Shown here piece after piece: positions 23,592 to 32,650 of a stretch of DNA of 64,000 bases (within the stretch, counting starts at the first letter, position 1; the number at the start of each line of letters is the position of its first letter). The notes below the pieces were generated by a model that worked only from the letters and a program-made list of their open reading frames with translations, ran no database searches and was not told where the DNA came from. The position numbers and the translations under genes are program-made. The stretch spans positions 372,001 through 436,000 of the forward strand of contig NZ_NPDL01000004.1 of assembly GCF_002811475.1 (NCBI RefSeq), written 5' to 3'. This DNA comes from Leptospira hartskeerlii (GTDB lineage: Bacteria > Spirochaetota > Leptospiria > Leptospirales > Leptospiraceae).

Positions 23592-23990
23592 GGAATTATA
23601 CCAACATCTCGGTTTTTGTAGAGTTAATCCCTGTTTAAAACAGGCTTTTTAGAGGGAAAGGCTTTTTTCTCCTCCGAAGCGCCTGCTTTAGCCGTTATCT
23701 ATAAGACTTTGTAGAACGGTCGTTACGTTCGAAATAAACACTGTTCTTCAAAAAAAACGAATTTTCTCTTAAATCCTAGGAGGTTTCAGGGTCTGGAGAA
23801 GTAGTCGAGGCCCTTTGAGAGTTTAGAATTCACTCAAATAAGGGATGGGTTTCGGGGGAATTATCGTCCTTCTTTGTTACATTATTATGAGGTTTCCGCT
23901 TGCCACTTGTTGGATTGGATTAAAATGATTCCGATAATTTACATTAATAAGCGAAACAGTTATCAGGAATCATTCGGGGGAACCTTTTCT
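23592..23990. promoter_or_regulatory. Regulatory region between fadB-like gene and amt-cyclase
   Basis: A 399-bp divergent region without a convincing gene. On the minus strand TGGTATAAT (23595-23603) forms an extended -10 for the dehydrogenase. A perfect inverted repeat CCTGTTT-A-AAACAGG (23630-23644) lies just upstream of it. GAACGGTCGTTACGTTC (23714-23730) shares AACGACCGTTC, on the other strand, with 7724-7734. An imperfect hairpin, CCCTTTGAG with CTCAAATAAGGG, lies around 23812-23845 on the amt side. The role of each is inferred from symmetry and position. Confidence 0.5.
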
Positions 23991-26090
23991 ATGATCTTAG
24001 AAAAGAGCTTATTAGATATACTTTGGGTCTTGGTATGTTCAGGACTGGTGCTAATTATGCAAGGCGGTTTCCTTGTATTAGAATCCGGACTTACTAGAGC
24101 CAAGAACTCCATCAATGTCGCCATCAAGAATGTGGCGGACTTCGGAGTAGCTACTCTTCTTTTTTATACATTCGGATTCGGACTTATGTTTGGAGTCACT
24201 TGGAACGGGATCATAGGAACTTCTTTATTTGCTCCTGTGTTTCCGGAAGGTAAGGCTTGGCCTCCGACCTTCTTCTTATTCCAACTAGTGTTCTGCGGAA
24301 CTTCTGCGACGATAGTCTCCGGAGCAGTTGCAGAAAGATTAAAATTCCATTCTTATCTATTCGCCACTGCTCTCATCTCGGGTGTGATCTATCCGATTGC
24401 CGGTCATTGGTGTTGGGGAGGAAGTTTTACAGATGAGAATCATGGTTGGTTGGCAGCGAGAGGCTTTCACGACTTCGCAGGTTCCACTTTGGTTCACAGC
24501 GTAGGAGGTTGGGTATCACTTTCACTTCTTCTCATTGTAGGAGCAAGGATTGGAAGATTTCCGGAAAATGAACCGCCTAAAACTGTGACCGGCAGTAATT
24601 TGCCTATGGCTATGTTAGGTGGAATTCTTCTTTGGTTCGGTTGGATGGGATTCAATGGGGGAAGCACTTTAGGTTTTAACGAAAAAGTTCCAGGTATTAT
24701 TCTAAATACGATTATCTCTTCCGGATTCTCTCTTATGGTGGCGATGTTGGCCGCGTGGTTGATCAAAGGATTTCCGGAAGCGACTGCACCCTTGAACGGA
24801 TCCTTGGCTGGACTAGTCGCCATTACTGCTGGAGCGGATTGTTTTACTCCAGTGCAGGCAGCGATTATTGGTAGTATTGCCGGCCTATTCGTTCTTCCTG
24901 CCGAAAAACTTTTAGAAAAACTGAAGATAGACGATGCAGTCGGAGCTATTCCTGTCCATTTGATCGGTGGAATTTGGGGAACGATTGCAGTAGGAATTTT
25001 TGGCGATCTGAATTTGATCGGGTATAATGTTACTAGATCCTCTCTTATTCTTACCCAGATCTTAGGAATCGTTTCCGTGGGAGGATTTGCATTTGGACTT
25101 TCTTTACTGATCTTCTTCCTGATTAATAAATTTTTCCCTCTTCGAGTTGATGGGGACGAAGAAAGAATGGGCCTAAACATCTCGGAGCATAAGGCAACTA
25201 CTGAGCTCATCGATCTATTTTTAGCGATGGATTATCAGAGAAAAACTGGCGACCTGGCAGTGGATGTTCCTGTTGAACCATTCACCGAAGTGGGTCAGAT
25301 CGCAGAACGTTACAATTTGGTTCTTGGAACAGTACGTTCTACACTTGCAGACAATGAAAAAGCAAGGGTTGAGATCGAAGAAGCGTACGAAAAGGTCCGC
25401 ATAGAGCAGGATAAGGCGGAAAAATTACTTCTGAACATTCTTCCGGACTCTATAGCTCAAGAATTAAAGTCAAACACTGGACTCATAGCGGATAGTTATC
25501 CGAATGTTTCTATTCTTTTTGCGGATATCGTAGGTTTCACTAAAATTTCCGCAGTGATGAAGCCTGAGTCTGTAGTGCGCATCTTAAACGAAGTATTCTC
25601 TCATTTCGATATTCTGGCAGAAAAATACGGTTTGGAGAAGATTAAGACTATCGGTGATGCATATATGGCGGTGGGAGGTCTACCTCTACCGAATGAGGCG
25701 CATCCTTTGCTTGTAGCACATATGGCTTGGGACATGAAGGAACTTCTTTCTAAATTCAAACTCAAAAAAATGGGTACTAAACTGCGTATGCGGATCGGAA
25801 TTAATACTGGTCCAGTAGTCGCAGGAGTCATCGGAACTAAAAAATTCATCTACGATATCTGGGGAGATGCAGTAAATCTTGCTAGTCGCATGGAATCTCA
25901 TGGTGTTCCGGGAGAAATTCAGGTCACAGAATCCACTGCAGAACTAATTAAATCCGATTTTGCGTTAACAGAAAGAGGAGAGATCAAGGTGAAAGGAAAA
26001 GGTTTAGTCAAAACCTTCTTAATTAGCCATCGACTACGTTCTCCTGAAGAGAGTTTTACCGATCTAGGATACTCATTCAGCACAACTTAA
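23991..26090 (+). CDS. Ammonium transporter fused to class III adenylate cyclase
   Basis: About 699 residues from the ATG at 23991, preceded by GGGGG; upstream in-frame codons add 39 polar residues that do not fit an Amt N-terminus. Residues 1-400 form an Amt/Rh channel with eleven expected helices and both pore histidines visible (STLVHSVGGW and IPVHLIGGIWGT). ISEHKATTE follows as the normal Amt C-terminal tail. A HAMP-like and coiled-coil linker (420-495) leads to a cyclase domain: metal Asp512 (FADIVGFTK) and Asp556 (IGDAYMAVGG), adenine-selecting Lys552 and Asp622, and transition-state Asn629/Arg633 (NLASRM). The complete Lys/Asp pair predicts ATP and hence cAMP. I infer an ammonium sensor that makes cAMP. 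Confidence 0.9.
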   Translation: MILEKSLLDILWVLVCSGLVLIMQGGFLVLESGLTRAKNSINVAIKNVADFGVATLLFYTFGFGLMFGVTWNGIIGTSLFAPVFPEGKAWPPTFFLFQLVFCGTSATIVSGAVAERLKFHSYLFATALISGVIYPIAGHWCWGGSFTDENHGWLAARGFHDFAGSTLVHSVGGWVSLSLLLIVGARIGRFPENEPPKTVTGSNLPMAMLGGILLWFGWMGFNGGSTLGFNEKVPGIILNTIISSGFSLMVAMLAAWLIKGFPEATAPLNGSLAGLVAITAGADCFTPVQAAIIGSIAGLFVLPAEKLLEKLKIDDAVGAIPVHLIGGIWGTIAVGIFGDLNLIGYNVTRSSLILTQILGIVSVGGFAFGLSLLIFFLINKFFPLRVDGDEERMGLNISEHKATTELIDLFLAMDYQRKTGDLAVDVPVEPFTEVGQIAERYNLVLGTVRSTLADNEKARVEIEEAYEKVRIEQDKAEKLLLNILPDSIAQELKSNTGLIADSYPNVSILFADIVGFTKISAVMKPESVVRILNEVFSHFDILAEKYGLEKIKTIGDAYMAVGGLPLPNEAHPLLVAHMAWDMKELLSKFKLKKMGTKLRMRIGINTGPVVAGVIGTKKFIYDIWGDAVNLASRMESHGVPGEIQVTESTAELIKSDFALTERGEIKVKGKGLVKTFLISHRLRSPEESFTDLGYSFSTT

Positions 26091-26239
26091 GATAGAAATG
26101 AAACATTATGAAATGTTTTAGATTGCTTTAACGAAAGAAAATGAAAAAAGGTTTTACTCTTTTGGCTCTAAGTCTTACGAGTGGAAATTTACTCTAGGAA
26201 TAACGGAAAGATTCCCCAGATACAAGGAGTATCTATACC

Positions 26240-26506
26240 ATGGTAGCTAAGAAGAAAGCAAAGAAAAAAGCCGCACCTAAGAAGAAAGCGGCAAAGAAGA
26301 AAGTAGCGAAAAAAAAGGTCGTTAAAGCCACTAAGAAGAAAGCAGTTAAGAAGAAGTCTGCGCCTAAAAAGAAAGTAGTTAAGAAAAAGACTGCTCCAAA
26401 GAAACCGGCGCCTCGTCCTGCTGCTCCAGTTGCGACCCCAGAACCTACGCCTGCACCAAGCCTGTTCCCAACTGGCGGTTCCAGCGAAGGAGAGAGCAAC
26501 ATCTAA
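26240..26506 (+). CDS. Lysine/alanine-rich histone H1-like protein
   Basis: An 88-residue protein of which residues 1-55 are almost only Lys, Ala, Val and Pro in repeats such as AKKKAAPKKKAAKK, followed by a Pro-rich tail (APRPAAPVATPEPTPAP). This composition matches bacterial histone H1-like or AlgP-like DNA-binding proteins. AAGGAGTAT lies ten bases before the ATG. It probably binds DNA or RNA non-specifically and may affect nucleoid packing. The tail overlaps a hairpin with a T-run that could terminate its transcript. Confidence 0.75.
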   Translation: MVAKKKAKKKAAPKKKAAKKKVAKKKVVKATKKKAVKKKSAPKKKVVKKKTAPKKPAPRPAAPVATPEPTPAPSLFPTGGSSEGESNI

Positions 26507-26519
26507 TTGCTCTTTTTTC
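26493..26519 (+). terminator. Hairpin with T-run at the end of the histone-like gene
   Basis: AGAGCAA (26493-26499) pairs with TTGCTCT (26507-26513), followed by T5. The structure covers the stop codon of the histone-like gene and the TTG start of the next. A second perfect 10-bp stem (TCCCGCTCCC/GGGAGCGGGA, 26532-26555) follows within the next gene's signal-peptide codons. Confidence 0.55.
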
Positions 26520-27670
26520 TAAAGAAACTGGTCCCGCTCCCTCTTGGGAGCGGGATATTACTCTACCTTCTACTCTTCTCCACCTCCTTATTCAGCCAAA
26601 ACTCCCCTCCTGTTTACGCAAAAGTTCTCTGCGTTAACTCTCCCGAAGGTTGTGAATGTAAGTTTCCTGAAAAGGAACATGGCATCCGTGTATTCCACGG
26701 AGAAGCTGTCATTTTAGAAGATCCATTCTCCAAGTCCGAGACCTCAAAGATACGTCGTTCTAAAGAGTCCTGTCACTATCCACGGATCAATTTGAAACCT
26801 CTTGGCTACCAACATGCGTTTCGACCCATGCAGACGTCTCTGGATCATTCTCCGAAGCCTTTAGAAAGATTTCTCTTCCAAGAAGACCTGGAACGTTTGT
26901 CGGAATTCCAACCAACGAGTCTGGGATCCTATTATCCTACGTATTATCATTTAGCATTGGAAGAAGCATTTCCAGGAACTGAAGTGCCCGCATATTCTCC
27001 TTCCGGAAAAGAAATTGGCAGAGCGTCTGCTACATTCTTAGAACAAGTACGTTGGGAAGGTTCTGGGATCGCAAAGGATGGGAAGAAGTACCATTTCGCT
27101 GGAGAAGGAAAATACGAACTCTATGATCTGGAATGGGGTTGGGGTGCCGGATACAATTACCAGGTATTTCCATACCGCACCTTGGCTGTGAGTTTTAAGG
27201 ACTTATGCGAGAAGATTGGGTCTAGAATTTCTTCCTGCAACAAATCCAAGGTGATCGGCACATTAGCTTTTATTTCTAAAATCAAAGAGAAGAAGATCAA
27301 AATGCAGAATGGGAAGTACCATGACGGTTACTTCTGCCTGAACGATACGGGGTCGCCTCTATACATCCGAGACGATCGAGTGGATATGTTCGTAGGAGTT
27401 CATGGAGGAGGGAGTCCTTACCAGCCTCAGGAACTTTCCAGGAATTTGTTCTTAGATGCTGGGATAAATCCTCTATATCCCTCCGATTGGAAATTGTACA
27501 GTTCCGAAAAAGAAAGATTCTGGTGTCCTAAAGAGAAACTTCCTCGAAATCCTTTCTCTCCTTCTGAATCAGAATGCAAATTAGATTATCATGCCCAAGC
27601 CCCGGAAAAGGGAATGGAGATGAAAATTTTCTTCCGCAAGGATGGAAGTTTGGTTCGTTGCAGGACTTGA
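26507..27670 (+). CDS. Exported 3D-domain (MltA-like) protein
   Basis: A 387-residue protein with an N-terminal signal (GSGILLYLLLFSTSLFS). CLNDTGSPLYIRDDRVDMF near residue 280 matches the 3D (three-aspartate) double-psi beta-barrel domain of MltA-type lytic transglycosylases and related proteins; the Asp residues in NDTG and DDRVD are visible. The rest, including six or more Cys suggestive of periplasmic disulphides, is not recognised. The only in-frame start is TTG directly after the preceding TAA, with AAGGAG 13 bases upstream. A role in peptidoglycan turnover is possible but unproven. Confidence 0.65.
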   Translation: MLFFLKKLVPLPLGSGILLYLLLFSTSLFSQNSPPVYAKVLCVNSPEGCECKFPEKEHGIRVFHGEAVILEDPFSKSETSKIRRSKESCHYPRINLKPLGYQHAFRPMQTSLDHSPKPLERFLFQEDLERLSEFQPTSLGSYYPTYYHLALEEAFPGTEVPAYSPSGKEIGRASATFLEQVRWEGSGIAKDGKKYHFAGEGKYELYDLEWGWGAGYNYQVFPYRTLAVSFKDLCEKIGSRISSCNKSKVIGTLAFISKIKEKKIKMQNGKYHDGYFCLNDTGSPLYIRDDRVDMFVGVHGGGSPYQPQELSRNLFLDAGINPLYPSDWKLYSSEKERFWCPKEKLPRNPFSPSESECKLDYHAQAPEKGMEMKIFFRKDGSLVRCRT

Positions 27671-27676
27671 CAATCA

Positions 27677-28225
27677 ATGGCCACAATATTCTCTCACCCA
27701 GCAGTCCCAATTTCACTCTTCTTTTTTTTCGGAAAAAAGAAAATCCCGATCTTACTTGCAATTTTTGGAATATTCTTCTCTGTTCTTCCTGATTTCGACG
27801 TAGTCGCCTTTAAATTCGGGATCCCATATGAAAGCGATTGGGGCCACAGAGGATTTACTCATTCTATCTTATTTGCTTTGGGAATGTCCTGCCTCGTTGC
27901 ATTTTTCAGGACCAAACTGAAAGCAAGTTGGCTTACCGTCTTTTTATTTCTTTTTGTATCAGCGATCTCTCACGGCGTGCTGGATGCGATGACTACCGGA
28001 GGTTTAGGAGTCGGGTTCTTTCTCCCTTGGAGTTCTGATAGGATCTTTTTTGAGTTCAGACCGATCAGAGTTTCTCCTATCGGTCCAAGGAATTTTTTTA
28101 CCGCAAGAGGTTGGGTTGTGATCCAGTCGGAACTTTTATATGTTTGGGTCCCGGCGATTTTGGTTTCCGGGACCGGTATTTTAATTAGAAGGTTTGTTTT
28201 TAAAGATCGATCACTGAACCACTAA
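27677..28225 (+). CDS. YdjM-like membrane-bound metal-dependent hydrolase
   Basis: A 182-residue polytopic protein. LPDFD near residue 37, GHRGFTHS near 56, and [12 protein letters not shown] near 98 are the histidine/aspartate motifs of the YdjM (DUF457) family, presumed metal ligands. It has four to five membrane segments. It begins seven bases after the 3D-domain gene and overlaps the convergent M48 protease by 15 bp. The family is annotated as LexA-regulated or phospholipase-like in places; its real reaction is not established. Confidence 0.8.
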   Translation: MATIFSHPAVPISLFFFFGKKKIPILLAIFGIFFSVLPDFDVVAFKFGIPYESDWGHRGFTHSILFALGMSCLVAFFRTKLKASWLTVFLFLFVSAISHGVLDAMTTGGLGVGFFLPWSSDRIFFEFRPIRVSPIGPRNFFTARGWVVIQSELLYVWVPAILVSGTGILIRRFVFKDRSLNH

Positions 28226-30217
28226 TTGATCTATCTTTCCGTGTTTATTATATTTCACGAAAGCCTTACCTTTCTCGTAGTAGTCGTGGTACTCGCCTTG
28301 TTTTCTGAATTTAGAACCCAGAAGTTTTTCTGCAGCAGGTTTAGAAGATCCTACAGTGATCCCTTGTCCTAAACCTGGGCTATTATCTCCCACTACATTT
28401 ACTTGGACTACAGTTCCCATATCTAAGATAAACGCAGTCTCTTTGTTATCGTATTCGAAATATTCCAAACCGCTTTTTTTATCCGTTTTAATACGCGTTG
28501 GTTTTCCCCAATTTTTCAGAAGGTCTTCCAACTTATCTCCAGGACCAACTCCTCCTACTTTAAATGCATTCACTTCATTTGCCTGTGTAGGAGCAGTCAG
28601 TTCAATTGAATGGATCTTCGCTAGTACCTTTGCCCAGCCGGAGGTAGAATCGTAATTAGTTAAATAATAACTCGCGAGTCCTTTTGATTTTGGATCTACC
28701 GCAGAATAAGATTCAACCAAAGCGATGTTTAAGATAGGAGTGAAGTTCTCATAAATATAATCAGGATCCACTTGTTGTTTTTGCGCTGTGGATTGGCCGA
28801 TTGTCCTTAGATATTGAGCGATCTGAGGATTGTTTCCACTTTGATTTGCAAGCGTTCGGATCTTTTGATCGATCGATAAGGCCAAACGATTGAAAAGTTC
28901 TTTTGCTTCTTCTCTTTTATCCGTCCAGAAAAGAACTACTCCTAAGTTGTTCGCGAGGGCAACAGTTCCTTCCGCTTGGAAAGCTTGGTTGGCAACATTA
29001 ACTGCTACATCTAGATCTTTTTCGTCTGCAGAATAAGAAAGCAATACTGCATAGTTGGAAAGGAAATAAGGATCATCCGTTTTTACGATCACTTCTCTGT
29101 ATGCTTTGAGTGCACGGTTGTATGCAGCTTCATTTCCAGGGACGATCCTCATGACTGCGCGTTTACTTTTGTCAGGAGGAAACACCATTGTATCTCTGAA
29201 CGAAGGCATGTCCAAAACCGGTTTTAATTTTAATTCTTCGTTAGAAGCTGTTGCCATCCAGATCTTGTGCATACAAACTGCGAGTGCTTTGCTTAAGTAA
29301 GTATTCTCCGGGAATTTTTTGATCCCATCTTCTAAGTTGGATCTTGCATCATCTAAATTTCTTCCCAATTGAATATCATCGAAAGTTTTTTCCATCTTAG
29401 CTAAGAAGCTGTACAATTCTTGTTTATCCGTTTTGAGTCTGGACAATCTTTCATTGGGAGAAGGATGGCTGGAGAAATAATGAGAACCGATCAGTTCCGG
29501 TCTTGTTTTGTCGGCTTTAGAGGCGGCCAATGCTTCTTTGTAAGATTGTTCTACTTCGTTTAAGGTCTGAAGAGTGATTAGCATAAAATCACCACCGTAA
29601 CCGGCCTTATCCAATAAGAATAAACCAGTTTGGTCTGCGTCTAGCTCTTGTTCTTGAGAGAACTTACTATTTTCTAAAAATGCTTTTCCTGATGGTTCAT
29701 CTTTAAGCGCGTAAAACTTTTTTACACTGTTAAAAACATGCCTGTTGTAGAAGTGAGCTAACTCGTGGGACAATACTCCTGCGATATATTTCTCTCGATA
29801 GAAGTCCAACTTTTGGGCTGCATCCGCTTCCTTTTGTTTGATGATCTCATCGAGTGAATCTAAAGCTCCTGAATGAATACAGAATTGCCCACCTGCCATT
29901 GCAAATGCGTTGAAGCTTGCATCCTTTACGATTTTATAAACTAGAGGGAAAGGAGGATTACCGGAATTTTTGGAAAGTTTACCGAACGCTTTATCTATCG
30001 GTTTCTTCCAACCTTTATGATCTGCAAGTACAGTCTTAGACTTGATCAGATTCGTGAATTGCACATTGCTTTGTCTTACCAACTGCGCATACAATTCCGC
30101 GTCGAATTCTCCGGGTTTGCTTTGAGAAAAAATTGGCGGGCCCGAGAGGGATATTAAACCTAAAACTACAAATAGTTTCAGGACATAAGGGCGAACCGAA
30201 TTCGAAAGACCGATCAT
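28211..30217 (-). CDS. Exported M48-family metalloprotease with TPR-like region
   Basis: A 668-residue protein. A signal segment ends near residue 31 ([20 protein letters not shown]). The zinc motif HELAH is at residues 151-155, and ELDADQTG supplies the third ligand, as in BepA/LoiP-type M48 peptidases. Around residues 260-460 helical repeats are consistent with TPRs (LALSIDQK and [15 protein letters not shown] regions). The C-terminal 120 residues are beta-rich and may be a SmpA/OmlA-like fold ([17 protein letters not shown]). A likely role is outer-membrane protein quality control. Monocistronic. Confidence 0.85.
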   Translation of the reverse strand: MIGLSNSVRPYVLKLFVVLGLISLSGPPIFSQSKPGEFDAELYAQLVRQSNVQFTNLIKSKTVLADHKGWKKPIDKAFGKLSKNSGNPPFPLVYKIVKDASFNAFAMAGGQFCIHSGALDSLDEIIKQKEADAAQKLDFYREKYIAGVLSHELAHFYNRHVFNSVKKFYALKDEPSGKAFLENSKFSQEQELDADQTGLFLLDKAGYGGDFMLITLQTLNEVEQSYKEALAASKADKTRPELIGSHYFSSHPSPNERLSRLKTDKQELYSFLAKMEKTFDDIQLGRNLDDARSNLEDGIKKFPENTYLSKALAVCMHKIWMATASNEELKLKPVLDMPSFRDTMVFPPDKSKRAVMRIVPGNEAAYNRALKAYREVIVKTDDPYFLSNYAVLLSYSADEKDLDVAVNVANQAFQAEGTVALANNLGVVLFWTDKREEAKELFNRLALSIDQKIRTLANQSGNNPQIAQYLRTIGQSTAQKQQVDPDYIYENFTPILNIALVESYSAVDPKSKGLASYYLTNYDSTSGWAKVLAKIHSIELTAPTQANEVNAFKVGGVGPGDKLEDLLKNWGKPTRIKTDKKSGLEYFEYDNKETAFILDMGTVVQVNVVGDNSPGLGQGITVGSSKPAAEKLLGSKFRKQGEYHDYYEKGKAFVKYNKHGKIDQLVVQ

Positions 30218-30332
30218 ATGAAAACCTCTTGAGGAGAGAAAACTATCTGCTATTAAACGAATGTCAACTCTGAAAGGTTTAAAAAGTGAAATGAAATTTT
30301 TTGAGCGAAAAACCGGTTTGGAGAACTTTTAG

Positions 30333-31202
30333 TCAGGCAGGAATGGAATGATCGATCAGAATTAAAATATTGATTAAAAACAAGTGGAGAATGCTGAAAA
30401 AGAAAAATCCTCTAGCGAATTTAGGCTCTGGATTTTGGAATAATTTTACGGAAAGATAAAGTATGGAGATACTTAACGCTACTGAAGAGATCATATACAA
30501 CCAACCCATGGATGGTTCCGCCCAATAGAACGCGATCACGGATCCCACGTATAGAACTGTATAAAACAAAATAGAACGCCCAGTTTCTTTTACACCTTTT
30601 ACCACAGGAAGCATGGGGAAATTCGCGTCGCTATAATCTTCTTTTAGGAAGATAGCGAGTGCCCAGAAGTGAGCCGGGGTCCAGAGGAAGATCATTAGAA
30701 ATAATATCCAAGCAGGTAAAGGTAAAGAATTACTAACAGCTGCATAACCGATGAGAGGTCCTACACAACCTGCCACTCCACCTATTACAATATTCTGATG
30801 AGTTCTCGGTTTTAGTAGAATTGTATAAAGAAAAACATAAGCGAGAAGTGCGGCAAATGCACATATTGCAGTTAATAAATTTGCAAAATAATATAAGATC
30901 CCAAATGCGACGAAGGTCATTGCAAATCCAACGAGCCAAGCCTGAGCGATACTGATCCTTCCTGCAGGAAGTGGACGATTCGCAGTCCTTTTCATTTTAG
31001 CGTCTCTATCTATTTCTATGATCTGGTTGAAGATAAAAGATGCAGAAGACATTAAAAAAGTCCCAAGCATAGTCATAAAAACCAAAAGTGTACTAGGTGC
31101 AGAAGGGCCACCAAGGTATAAACCAGGCACAGCAGTAGCCAATACAAGGGAACTTACCCTTGGTTTGATCATTTGGTTCCAGTCTGCAAAAAAGTTATTC
31201 AT
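30333..31202 (-). CDS. ctaB: Heme O synthase (protoheme IX farnesyltransferase)
   Basis: Attaches a farnesyl group to heme B to give heme O. The 289-residue protein has about eight membrane segments. The prenyltransferase motif [19 protein letters not shown] near residue 60 carries the Asp-rich pyrophosphate site, and [15 protein letters not shown] is the second conserved loop. It starts six bases after ctaA, so both heme-modifying enzymes are coexpressed. They lie divergent from the oxidase genes that use their product. Confidence 0.95.
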   Translation of the reverse strand: MNNFFADWNQMIKPRVSSLVLATAVPGLYLGGPSAPSTLLVFMTMLGTFLMSSASFIFNQIIEIDRDAKMKRTANRPLPAGRISIAQAWLVGFAMTFVAFGILYYFANLLTAICAFAALLAYVFLYTILLKPRTHQNIVIGGVAGCVGPLIGYAAVSNSLPLPAWILFLMIFLWTPAHFWALAIFLKEDYSDANFPMLPVVKGVKETGRSILFYTVLYVGSVIAFYWAEPSMGWLYMISSVALSISILYLSVKLFQNPEPKFARGFFFFSILHLFLINILILIDHSIPA

Positions 31203-31207
31203 TCTAT

Positions 31208-32182
31208 TTAAGAAACCTTACTCTTGGAAAGCTCAGAAGCTCTCTGCACCCAAACTGCATACATGGCTAAGAAAAGAAGAATGGCCACTCCGGTATGAGC
31301 GGCAGTCACTAATTTCGGAAGTTTCATGTATACGTTAACGATCCCTAATCCTATCTGTATAAGCAGAAGTATGATCGCTGTTCTTACGTATTTTTTAGTC
31401 TCTGCGGAGAATCCTTTGAATATTCCATAAAGGTTTATTAGGAGAATATAAAATGCTACTAAATAGGCGCCTAATCTGTGTTGCACCTGGATCTGTATTT
31501 TAGGTTCTGGGACGGACGGGATCCATTCTCCGTTGCATGTAGGGAATTCTAAACAAGCAAGTCCTGCGTAATTGGAACTTACTCTTCCTCCCAAAATAAT
31601 TTGGAAGAAGATCAACAACACTCCGATCAAAAGAGGGATTTGATCCTTTTGGAATAAACTTTGTTTTGTTAAAAACTCATTTGAATTTGTAGAATTTGCA
31701 AGATAAGCGGCCTTAAAAGTCGCAGTACCTATGCAGAGTAAAAACAGAATAGCATTCAATAAGTGAAGATTTACAGTGGCAGGATCTAAAGAAAGAAGGA
31801 CAGTCAAACCTCCCAATGTAACTTGAGAAGCGATCAGCAGGATCCCTAAGATAAAATAACCCAAAAAAGGTTTTCTTAATTCCGGAACAAATGCAGTCCA
31901 GAAAGTACCTGCGATAAGAACGATTCCTAAAAATCCGGAATAATATCTATGCCCGACTTCCATAAAAATATTAAAATCGAAGTCCGGAAAAATTTTACCG
32001 AAACAAAAAGGCCAATCAGGACATGCAAGTCCTGAGTCGGTAGCACGGACAAGAGGTCCATATAATAAGTTTATAAAAATTAAAACTGAATAGAGGACCA
32101 GAAAGAGAGAAAACTTTCTGAAATGAGAATAAGTAGAAGCGATCATTCTGTTTTTTCGGAAATCCGAGCTCTTCTTTACCAT
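31208..32182 (-). CDS. ctaA: Heme A synthase (COX15/CtaA)
   Basis: Oxidises the C8 methyl group of heme O to the formyl group of heme A. The 324-residue protein has eight expected helices. Conserved features include [27 protein letters not shown] and, in the second half, QHRLGAY and [12 protein letters not shown], giving the paired heme-ligand histidines. The CPDWPFC cysteine pair matches CtaA proteins with an extracellular disulphide. First gene of the ctaA-ctaB unit. Confidence 0.94.
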   Translation of the reverse strand: MVKKSSDFRKNRMIASTYSHFRKFSLFLVLYSVLIFINLLYGPLVRATDSGLACPDWPFCFGKIFPDFDFNIFMEVGHRYYSGFLGIVLIAGTFWTAFVPELRKPFLGYFILGILLIASQVTLGGLTVLLSLDPATVNLHLLNAILFLLCIGTATFKAAYLANSTNSNEFLTKQSLFQKDQIPLLIGVLLIFFQIILGGRVSSNYAGLACLEFPTCNGEWIPSVPEPKIQIQVQHRLGAYLVAFYILLINLYGIFKGFSAETKKYVRTAIILLLIQIGLGIVNVYMKLPKLVTAAHTGVAILLFLAMYAVWVQRASELSKSKVS

Positions 32183-32248
32183 ACTTGAGCGCGATTGATT
32201 TGGGGCAAGAGATTTGATGTTTGAAAATCGAAAGCTTCAATTTTGATC

Positions 32249-32263
32249 TGAGACTAATTCTCA
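32249..32263. promoter_or_regulatory. Fur-like 7-1-7 palindrome between ctaA and the oxidase operon
   Basis: TGAGACT-A-ATTCTCA is an inverted repeat agreeing at most positions with the Fur-family core TGATAAT-N-ATTATCA. It lies 67 bp upstream of ctaA and about 207 bp upstream of the small oxidase-linked gene. Control of heme A synthesis by an iron- or heme-responsive Fur-family regulator would make sense, but no binding evidence exists here. Confidence 0.4.
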
Positions 32264-32289
32264 TGCAAAAAACATTTCAAGAATCTAAA

Positions 32290-32301
32290 GAACGAACGTT
32301 C
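32290..32301. promoter_or_regulatory. Candidate operator GAACG-AA-CGTTC
   Basis: A perfect inverted repeat, extending to AGAACG-AA-CGTTCT with the flanking bases (32289-32302), in the divergent ctaA / oxidase promoter region. The same half-sites occur at 7723-7734 and 23714-23724. Confidence 0.4.
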
Positions 32302-32469
32302 TAGTATACCGACCTAAGGACAGAAGCTTTTTATGTCGGTTCTAAACGCATGAAAACCCTGAAAAACAAAAACGCTTTCAAAAAAAGGACAGGTCTCCAA
32401 AACTGGCTGGTATCTTTCGCTTTCTACAAAAAGTGAAACGTTTTTTTCTGATACTTTAGGAGTCATTCC

Positions 32470-32628
32470 ATGAGCCAAAACGGAGACCATTACAACAAGG
32501 CAGGTTTTTGGACATTCGTGGTCGTGTTGACCGCTAACATTCTTTATTTCGTTTATCTTTCTGCATTCCACAAAGGTGTTCAAGATTATAACGAAGTAGT
32601 TCCTTCCCACACTTCGGCAGCGAAGTAA
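32470..32628 (+). CDS. 52-residue single-helix membrane protein heading the oxidase operon
   Basis: ATG at 32470, with AGGAG seven bases upstream, opens a 52-codon frame ending TAA at 32626. The protein has a polar start (MSQNGDHYNKAG), one membrane helix (FWTFVVVLTANILYFVYLSAF) and a short polar tail. It stands 22 bp before SCO1 and the oxidase subunits. Size, topology and position suggest a small accessory or fourth subunit of the cytochrome oxidase (compare subunit IV or CcoQ-like peptides), but sequence identity to these cannot be claimed. Confidence 0.72.
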   Translation: MSQNGDHYNKAGFWTFVVVLTANILYFVYLSAFHKGVQDYNEVVPSHTSAAK

Positions 32629-32650
32629 GGAAAGAATCCGGGATAGAACG

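Noticed and set aside
23629..23650. Palindrome followed by T-run read as a terminator
   Set aside because: No plus-strand gene ends before it; it lies upstream of the dehydrogenase start, and the 1-base centre makes it a poor RNA hairpin, so an operator is more likely.
24494..25210. 238-codon antisense frame inside the Amt region
   Set aside because: Shadow of a strongly conserved Amt coding region; Pro/Ser/Ile-rich without domain features.
26233..26502. 89-codon antisense frame opposite the histone-like gene
   Set aside because: Produced by the AAG/AAA repeats: repetitive Phe/Ala/Leu with no independent start signal.
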